From positions 1-64,000 of the forward strand of contig NZ_JACYMO010000012.1 of assembly GCF_014838825.1 (NCBI RefSeq): a stretch of 64,000 nt of DNA, given 5' to 3'. Below the pieces are notes generated by a model. It searched no databases. It saw only the letters and a list, made by a program, of their open reading frames with translations, and had not been told where the DNA came from. Shown here one piece after another: positions 58,672 to 64,000 of the stretch. The position numbers were made by a program, and so were the translations under genes. Origin of the DNA: Erwinia persicina (lineage in GTDB: Bacteria > Pseudomonadota > Gammaproteobacteria > Enterobacterales > Enterobacteriaceae). How positions within the stretch are numbered: position 1 is the first letter of the stretch; the number at the start of each line of letters is the position of its first letter.

Positions 58672-59649
58672 ATGGAGCTTAACAAACTGACGGTCGTGCA
58701 AGGTAATGACCTCCTGGAGGGCGCGTACAGCGTCACCCTGGACGAAATGCGTTTGCTGAACCTTGCGCTCGCCCAGATTGACAGCAGGAAACCTCAGCCC
58801 GATGCGCTCTACCGTCTTTTTCCCCATGATTATCAGCGTATTTACGGCCTTAACCCCACCAGCAGCCACCGTCAGCTGCGGGAAGCCGCAGAAAGTCTGA
58901 TGAAAAAACCCGTGACCATCTATCTTCCCGATCGTAAGACCGGCAAGATGCGAACCGTACAACTGTCGTGGTTTTCCCGCCTTGAATATGTCAGCAGTGA
59001 CGAGCAAAGTGCCGTCGTACTGCGCTTTGGACAGGATGTGGCCCCCTATCTCTACGAGCTGAAAGAGTCGTTCACCAAGCTCAATTTTGCCAATATTGCC
59101 AAGCTTGATACCTCTTTTTCCGTACGGCTGTACGGCTGGCTGATCAAGGCGAAAAACCTGTATGGCCGTAAATCCAGTAAGGCTATTGAAGTAACCCTGG
59201 CGCTCGACTGGATGCGCGAAAAGGCAGGTCTTCAGGGCAAGTACGAGGACTATCGCGACTTTCGTCAGAAGTTGCTGGAGCCAACGCTGGCACGTATTAA
59301 CGCAAATACCGACATTTCGGTGATCTGGGAGCCAGTCAAAAAAGGCCGCACCGTCGTGTCAATCAAGTTTTCCTACGTGGATGAATCGACCCCGGAAGCC
59401 AGCAAGCCCCTCAGGCCAAAATTCCCGCGCCGGCCGCGGGCGGTGGCGGGATCCGAGTTGGAAGGGGACTGGGCTCGTCGCTGTATAACCATTATGGAGC
59501 AGTACCGGACCCGTCTGACGGCGTACGATCGCGCAGAGAAAGTCCCCCTTACGGATGTCAGAAAGCTGGCCGGTTGGTACAAAACAATCGGCGATAAAAT
59601 CAGCCACAAACGTGTGATGGCAGAAGTTGCCGAACGTGCAAAAAAATAG
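58672..59649 (+). CDS. repA: RepFIB-type plasmid replication initiator (Rep_3/RepB family)
   Basis: A 325-aa initiator, the same length as RepA of RepFIB. It begins MELNKLTVVQGNDLLEGAYSVTLDEMRLLNLALAQID and has the two winged-helix domains of Rep_3 proteins (first to about residue 125; second around LDTSFSVRLYGWLIKAKN and EKAGLQGKYEDYRDFRQKLLEPTLARIN). It binds the iterons to open the origin and regulates its own synthesis. I start at ATG 58672; an in-frame GTG at 58627 lies inside an iteron-like element and is unlikely. Confidence 0.93.
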   Translation: MELNKLTVVQGNDLLEGAYSVTLDEMRLLNLALAQIDSRKPQPDALYRLFPHDYQRIYGLNPTSSHRQLREAAESLMKKPVTIYLPDRKTGKMRTVQLSWFSRLEYVSSDEQSAVVLRFGQDVAPYLYELKESFTKLNFANIAKLDTSFSVRLYGWLIKAKNLYGRKSSKAIEVTLALDWMREKAGLQGKYEDYRDFRQKLLEPTLARINANTDISVIWEPVKKGRTVVSIKFSYVDESTPEASKPLRPKFPRRPRAVAGSELEGDWARRCITIMEQYRTRLTAYDRAEKVPLTDVRKLAGWYKTIGDKISHKRVMAEVAERAKK

Positions 59650-59733
59650 TCTTTAAATCAAATGGTTGATAACAGCTTCCAGAAGGTTTTTCCCCGTTTA
59701 AAGCAAGTTACGCACCGGATTATCCCCCGTTTC

Positions 59734-59801
59734 TGTGGATAAATTTCCTGATCATGTGTGGGCTGACCCAGGGATGTCATGAACAGGAAATTTATCCACA
59801 T
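59734..59801. repeat. Inverted pair of iterons with DnaA boxes after rep
   Basis: One iteron-like copy in direct orientation (59734-59750, TGTGGATAAATTTCCTG) and one inverted (59783-59801). Each contains a perfect DnaA box (59734-59742 and 59792-59800). RepFIB-type replicons carry control iterons downstream of repA; this pair probably acts in copy control or incompatibility. Confidence 0.75.
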
Positions 59802-59907
59802 TAACTATCTCTTTTCGGTCTGCCTCAGATGGCTAATGAAAGAAACGCTTATTTTTCAATAAGCATCATGTCACTGCATCTTCACTGACCTCGCAGGCCT
59901 AATGCTA

Positions 59908-60160
59908 CTAAGTTATTAATGCAGTACGCAGGCTCTCTGCCGCACGCAGCGTATGGGCGATCACCTGCTCAATATCGCTCGGATTGGTCAGTCCACCCTA
60001 ACGCCGCCAGAGTGGTTGCTGATAGGCGGCGATACGCGTATAGCGCTTACCCAGCCCGCCAACCCTCCCATCACCGGCAATGATCGCATCGATCACATCA
60101 CGGAAATCCTGGCTTAATATGTCCTGACGCTGAGCAACCGCCGCAAACGGGTATTTTGTT
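59908..60160 (-). pseudogene. Possible degraded gene remnant
   Basis: On the minus strand a protein-like frame reads ILSQDFRDVIDAIIAGDGRVGGLGKRY, then RIAAYQQPLWRR, meets a TAG at 59998-60000 and continues in the same frame through NPSDIEQVIAHTLRAAESLRTA to a second stop at 59908. The helix-like composition on both sides of the TAG suggests one interrupted gene. The family is not recognised. The rest of 59650-60215 holds iterons and the Zur-like promoter. Confidence 0.35.
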
Positions 60161-60178
60161 GTTATAATATAACGTATC
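60156..60178 (+). promoter_or_regulatory. Zur-box-like operator and promoter of the COG0523 gene
   Basis: A palindrome, GTTATA-A-TATAAC (60161-60173), with flanks resembling the Zur consensus (ATGTTATAATATAACAT). It contains TATAAT, which can serve as the -10 element, 38 bp before the GTPase start. Zur with zinc bound would block this promoter, so the gene should be on under zinc shortage. Confidence 0.7.
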
Positions 60179-60215
60179 AATAAAAGACCTTTTACCTTCA
60201 GGATCACGACACCCG

Positions 60216-61412
60216 ATGCAGCGCATACCCCTTACTGTCCTCAATGGTTTTCTTGGTGCAGGCAAAACCACGCTGTTAAAAAGCCTGCTGATGCAGGCGC
60301 ATCGCCAGCATCTGTCCGTCAGCGCGATTGTTAATGATATGAGTGAGCTGGATATCGACGGCGTGCTGATTGCCAACACGGAAATCATCGGACGTGAACA
60401 GCATAATTTCATTACCATTTCTGCCGACAGCATCAGCAGCAGCCGCGGCATTGTCAGACTTGCTGCCGCGCTGGATACGCTGATGGCAGGGCGGCGGCCG
60501 GACCATATTTTCCTTGAAACCTCCGGCAGCAGCCATCCGCTTCCGCTGATCAAGCTGTTGCGCGACCACCCCCGCGTCAGACTGCAGGGTCTGCTGTCAC
60601 TGATGGATGCGGTGATGCTGCAAAACGACTATGCCGGATCCAGCACACTGCTTCCGCGCTGGCAGGATAATGTTCGCCAGCGCCGGCGCGGGATCGAGGA
60701 TCTGCTGGCGGAGCAGCTTCTGTTTTGCAGTCATCTGATGCTGACTAAAACCGACCGCCTGCCCGCCGGTGCGGTGATGACGATTGCCCGCGCGCTCCAT
60801 CAGATTAATCCCGGCGTGGGGGTGACAGCGCTCCCCTGGGGCAACCTGCCCCTGAAGGAGGTGCTGGCGATACCGGAGTATGATTTCCACCGTGTGGCGA
60901 AGCTGGTTGATGAGCTGGAGGAGGTCGTTGAACAGCCGTCCGGCAACGGCCAGCCCTATGAGATTGAATCGCGGGTGATCGAGGACGATCGTCCTTTTCA
61001 TCCGCGGCGGCTGTGGGACACCTGTCAGCAGCAGCTGGGGGAGGGGATCCACCGCAGTAAAGGTTTTTTCTGGCTGCCTGGCCGGGACGATCTGGCGCTG
61101 TTATGGAATCAGGCATCAGGCAGTATTGGCCTGGAATTTATCAGCTACTGGAAAGCCGGGATACTCGCCCACAAAGACAACCATCTTGGGGCTGAAGAAC
61201 GTCGTATACTGCAACAGCAGCTGGATGCGCAGCCGGGGCGTTTTGGCGACCGGCGCTGCCGACTGACGGTGATCGGACAGCGAAATCAGCTGGATGATTT
61301 TTGCCTCGCGCTGCACCGCTGTTTTCTGACTGAGCAGGAAATCGCCTGGTGGCAGGGCGGGGGGGCGTTTAACGATCCCTGGCCGCAGAGGGTCGGCAGG
61401 CTGAAAAGCTGA
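60216..61412 (+). CDS. COG0523 (CobW/YjiA-type) GTPase, zinc-responsive
   Basis: A 398-aa G3E-family GTPase. Walker A is GFLGAGKTTLL, followed by switch and base-recognition motifs (NDMSELDIDGVLI, FLETSGSSHPLPL, LTKTDRL) and a C-terminal CobW domain (GFFWLPGRDDLALLW). The usual metal-binding CxCC motif is not visible at its normal place; the corresponding region reads FITISADSISSS. Under a Zur-like box it probably acts as a zinc metallochaperone or zinc-saving factor, as other Zur-controlled COG0523 proteins do. Lack of CxCC is unusual for the family and bears on whether it binds zinc itself. Confidence 0.85.
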   Translation: MQRIPLTVLNGFLGAGKTTLLKSLLMQAHRQHLSVSAIVNDMSELDIDGVLIANTEIIGREQHNFITISADSISSSRGIVRLAAALDTLMAGRRPDHIFLETSGSSHPLPLIKLLRDHPRVRLQGLLSLMDAVMLQNDYAGSSTLLPRWQDNVRQRRRGIEDLLAEQLLFCSHLMLTKTDRLPAGAVMTIARALHQINPGVGVTALPWGNLPLKEVLAIPEYDFHRVAKLVDELEEVVEQPSGNGQPYEIESRVIEDDRPFHPRRLWDTCQQQLGEGIHRSKGFFWLPGRDDLALLWNQASGSIGLEFISYWKAGILAHKDNHLGAEERRILQQQLDAQPGRFGDRRCRLTVIGQRNQLDDFCLALHRCFLTEQEIAWWQGGGAFNDPWPQRVGRLKS

Positions 61413-61548
61413 GCGGGAGACCATAACAGGGTTTGCCTGCGTCATGTTCCCCTGAGAAGGGGTTGTGACGCAGGGGCATGACAAATGCTTCTATAATTCA
61501 ATGCGATTGAATAAAATCCATTTAACACATCATTGATGAGAAAGAATC

Positions 61549-63240
61549 ATGACGGAACTGAAGATGGCTGTCCCGGCGATCGGCATTGATTTAGGCACCA
61601 CCAACAGTTTGATCAGTGTCTGGCAGGAGGGGCAGGCCCGGCTGATCCCCAATGCATTAAATGAATACCTCACGCCATCGGTGGTCAGTCTGGATAATGA
61701 TGGCCGTATGCTGATTGGTCGCCCGGCACTGTCGCGTCTGACAACCCATCCGCAGCAAACGGCGGCACTCTTTAAGCGTTTTATGGGCAGTAAGAAACAG
61801 TTCCGGCTTGGAAAAGAAACCTTCGATGCGCCTGAGCTGTCGGCGCTGGTGCTTAAATCCCTCAAAGCGGATGCCCAGACCTACCTCGGTCAGGAGATCA
61901 CCGATGTGGTGATCTCCGTCCCTGCCTATTTCAGCGATGAACAACGTAAACAGACCCGCTTTGCCGCAGAACTGGCCGGACTCAACGCGGTCAGGCTGAT
62001 TAACGAACCTACCGCCGCTTCTATGGCCTACGGCTTACATACCCAGAACACCGGCCGGACGCTGGTATTTGATCTTGGTGGTGGCACCTTTGACGTGACG
62101 GTGCTGGAGTATGATCTGCCACTGATTGAAGTGCATGGCTCTGCCGGCGACAACTATCTTGGTGGCGAAGATTTTACCCAGGCGATTATTCAGGCCTGTT
62201 TCAGTGAATGGAAACTCACTGCGGAGATGCTCCCCGCCACGGAACTGGCGCACCTGTACGACTGTGCTGAACAGCTCAAATGCCAGCTCGGTCAGCATAA
62301 CGCTGTGCAGCAGCTGCGCTGGCAGTGGCAGGAGCAGACCTGGACGCTCTCATTTGATGAGGAGAAACTGGAACAGATCTGGTTACCGCTGATGACCCGG
62401 CTGCGTGCCCCCATCGAACAGGCGCTGCACGACGCCCGACTGCGTCCGGAACAGCTTGATCATCTGGTGCTGGTGGGCGGGGCATCGCGGATGCCGGTGA
62501 TTCAGAAACTGGTGGTGAAGCTGTTTGGTAAATTACCGCATCAACATCTGGATCCTGCCACCATTGTGGCGCTGGGTGCCGCCGCCCAGGCGGCCTGTCG
62601 CTTGCGTAATGAAGATATTGAAGAGGTGATCCTCACCGATGTCTGCCCATATACGCTGGGCATTGCTACTGCCAGCGACCACAGGAGTGGGTTGTTTTCA
62701 CCGATCCTGGAGCGTAATACCGTCGTACCGGCTTCACGGGTGGAGACCTTCACCACCCGCCATGCCGAACAGACGATGATACGCATTGCTATCTATCAGG
62801 GCGAAAACCCCCTGGTCGCCAACAATATCTTTATTGATGAATTACAGGTGCCGGTGAAACCCAACGGCGCGTTGCAGAATATCGACGTGCGTTTCAGCTA
62901 TGACATCAACGGGTTGCTGGAAGTGGACGTCAACCTGCCTGACAGCGGTGAGTCATTCAGTAAAGTGATCGATCACAGCCCGATTGGTCTCAGTCCTGAA
63001 CAGCAACAGCGCAGTCGTGAACGTTTAGCGTCGGTGAAAATTCATCCCCGTGACACGCTGGTGAACCGCAACTTGCTGGCGCGTTTAGAGAAATCCTGGG
63101 CGCAGTCGCTCGGGGACACCCGGGGACAGATTGGTCTGTGGTTAGAAGAATTTGAAACAGCGTTAGCCAGCCAACAGGAAAGCCATATCACCCCGCTGCG
63201 TCAGCGTCTGGAGGCGCTGCTGCAGGACATGACCCCGTAA
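61549..63240 (+). CDS. hscC: Hsp70-family chaperone HscC
   Basis: A 563-aa Hsp70 with a shortened C-terminus, the size of E. coli HscC (556) and below DnaK (638). Phosphate-1 motif is AIGIDLGTTNSLISVW, then the connect and phosphate-2 segments VVISVPAYFSDEQRKQTR, RLINEPTAASMAYGL, LVFDLGGGTFDVTVLEYD and the adenosine loop LVLVGGASRMP. The substrate domain (from about 370, DVCPYTLGIAT) is followed by a short lid. E. coli hscC sits by the J-protein genes djlB/djlC; the next gene here is consistent with that. Confidence 0.9.
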   Translation: MTELKMAVPAIGIDLGTTNSLISVWQEGQARLIPNALNEYLTPSVVSLDNDGRMLIGRPALSRLTTHPQQTAALFKRFMGSKKQFRLGKETFDAPELSALVLKSLKADAQTYLGQEITDVVISVPAYFSDEQRKQTRFAAELAGLNAVRLINEPTAASMAYGLHTQNTGRTLVFDLGGGTFDVTVLEYDLPLIEVHGSAGDNYLGGEDFTQAIIQACFSEWKLTAEMLPATELAHLYDCAEQLKCQLGQHNAVQQLRWQWQEQTWTLSFDEEKLEQIWLPLMTRLRAPIEQALHDARLRPEQLDHLVLVGGASRMPVIQKLVVKLFGKLPHQHLDPATIVALGAAAQAACRLRNEDIEEVILTDVCPYTLGIATASDHRSGLFSPILERNTVVPASRVETFTTRHAEQTMIRIAIYQGENPLVANNIFIDELQVPVKPNGALQNIDVRFSYDINGLLEVDVNLPDSGESFSKVIDHSPIGLSPEQQQRSRERLASVKIHPRDTLVNRNLLARLEKSWAQSLGDTRGQIGLWLEEFETALASQQESHITPLRQRLEALLQDMTP

Positions 63241-63253
63241 CCGGTAAAGAACG

Positions 63254-63274
63254 GCCGCCCGTCAAACGGGCGGC
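63254..63274. terminator. Terminator hairpin between hscC and convergent gene
   Basis: GCCGCCCGT-CAA-ACGGGCGGC: a perfect 9-bp GC-rich stem with a 3-nt loop, 14 bp after hscC. T-rich sequence follows about 12 bp later. Confidence 0.7.
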
Positions 63275-63280
63275 ATATAC

Positions 63281-64000
63281 TTATTTTTTGCTTTTTTTAC
63301 GCCACCATCCCGGCGGAGGCCCAAAGCGGTTTGGCTCAGGCATGCCGCGTTTGAACAGATACATCCCCAGCAGCCTGAGTACCGGTATTTTAATTTCTTT
63401 CAGCTTATCCGCAGAGGCCAGACCTAAATCCCGCCCACGTCGGACGACAGCGCTGTAAAGATTCATTACGATCAGCAGTGCCGACAGGGCGGTATTTGCC
63501 AGCTGCCCCTCAACCAAAATCATGTTCACAAACAGGACAGCGAGCTTGCTTCCCAGCGCAATCTGCAATACCAGCCCCACCCGCCCCAGGCGTGAATTGA
63601 CTCGCCAGAATTGCCAGAAATAACTGCGGCGCTGCGGGTATTCCGCAAACGTATTCTGACGGCTGGTATTGATCTGTAGCATTGTCGCTGCCGCTAATCG
63701 CAACGTGATGTCTGCATCGGGATCGTCAGCACAGCCTTCAGCAGCGTCACGCAGCTTTGCGTCCAGTACATATTCCGGACTGCTGCCAAGCTGGTGGATC
63801 CCCCGGGCAACCGCCGGCGCGTGAAGGGCTCCGTTGGGCAGCATTTCATCAGGGGGCAACACCGGCCGCTGGCGCAACAGTAATTGCTGTTTAAAGGCGA
63901 CGTCTTCCGGCGAGTGAGCGGTGAGCGCTTCCAGGGCTTCCAGATGATGCTGGGCATAACTCGCATTCTCATGCGACAGAAAAATCGCATGGAACAGGGC
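63281..64000 (-). CDS. C-terminal part of a DjlB/DjlC-like protein (HscC partner), cut by window end
   Basis: The frame is open to the end of the window (239 residues seen), so the N-terminus is missing. The visible part has a helical stretch (ALFHAIFLSHENASYAQHHLEALEALTAHSPEDVAFKQQLLLRQRP), a middle region, and two membrane-like segments (RVGLVLQIALGSKLAVLFVNMILV, ALSALLIVMNLYSAVV) before a basic tail. In E. coli the neighbours of hscC, djlB and djlC, encode membrane-associated J-domain proteins that stimulate HscC. I infer this is one, but the J domain, which is N-terminal, is not in view. A shorter reading in a different frame (63694-63990) is a shadow. Confidence 0.65.
   Translation of the reverse strand, partial: ALFHAIFLSHENASYAQHHLEALEALTAHSPEDVAFKQQLLLRQRPVLPPDEMLPNGALHAPAVARGIHQLGSSPEYVLDAKLRDAAEGCADDPDADITLRLAAATMLQINTSRQNTFAEYPQRRSYFWQFWRVNSRLGRVGLVLQIALGSKLAVLFVNMILVEGQLANTALSALLIVMNLYSAVVRRGRDLGLASADKLKEIKIPVLRLLGMYLFKRGMPEPNRFGPPPGWWRKKSKK

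Noticed and set aside
63694-63990. Minus-strand open frame of 98 codons at the right end
   Set aside because: It overlaps, in a different frame, the HscC-partner gene that reads continuously to the window edge.

Overview
The window looks like part of a large accessory replicon (megaplasmid) of an Enterobacterales bacterium, most likely in the Pantoea/Erwinia group. It carries a RepFIB-type Rep_3 initiator (58672-59649) behind sixteen directly oriented 19-bp iterons, a ParF/ParG-type partition pair (56644-57479), and a long gene-free stretch of 8-bp repeats just upstream of the partition genes. The cargo is typical of enterobacterial accessory replicons: catabolic operons, ABC transporters, a chaperone-usher fimbria and many divergent regulator/target pairs. 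The species assignment is inferred from gene content only. No rRNA, tRNA, intact insertion sequence or CRISPR array was seen.

Layout, left to right. (1) 1-2711: a LacY/RafB-like sugar permease divergent from a LacI-like repressor, with two matching operators between them. (2) 2712-9400: small and poorly known genes. These include a MarT/FidL-like membrane regulator pair, a lipoprotein, a YmgB-like protein, a Tat-exported beta-carbonic anhydrase, and two soluble paralogous winged-helix regulators. (3) 9401-15658: a long regulatory leader and a five-gene type 1-like fimbrial operon. (4) 15795-22521: a zinc alcohol dehydrogenase, a threonine dehydratase/ArsR pair, a two-PAS chemoreceptor-like protein, maltose acetyltransferase and a glyoxalase-family pseudogene. 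(5) 22686-26828: a GAF-degenerate GGDEF-EAL protein, then Sad and its PtrR-like LysR regulator. (6) 26833-37117: a 4-hydroxyphenylacetate pathway (hpaC, B, A, I, H, F, D, E, G and divergent hpaR), lacking hpaX and split by an unrelated exported-protein gene.

(7) 37124-42177: a broken APC permease fused by deletion to a DUF3156 remnant, then a LuxR-type regulator, a FeaB-like aldehyde dehydrogenase and a PuuB-like FAD amine oxidase. The two enzymes could feed aromatic amines into the hpa pathway. (8) 42333-43805: two BhsA-like small exported proteins and a TetR regulator. (9) 43940-53474: a MetQIN-like transporter, a DUF1345 protein and a five-gene operon (ABC transporter, LLM monooxygenase, MmgE/PrpD protein) reminiscent of the Bacillus yxe operon for S-(2-succino)cysteine use, then msrA. 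(10) 53471-55855: a DHA2 efflux pump divergent from a LysR regulator. (11) 55856-59801: centromere, parF/parG, oriV and rep. (12) 59908-64000: a degraded open frame, a zinc-regulated COG0523 GTPase under a Zur-like box, HscC (Hsp70) and the C-terminal part of its probable J-protein partner.

The strongest candidate for something not previously described is the putative centromere at 55939-56615. Four separate arrays share a GATT tetramer repeated every 8 bp (39 boxes), while the 4-bp spacer between boxes is uniform within an array and different between arrays (CAGG, TCAG, CAAT, ACAT). A short fifth 8-bp array and GATT-type palindromes at the parF promoter complete it. This is the box-plus-spacer geometry that ParG-type ribbon-helix-helix proteins use, in an unusually expanded and ordered form.
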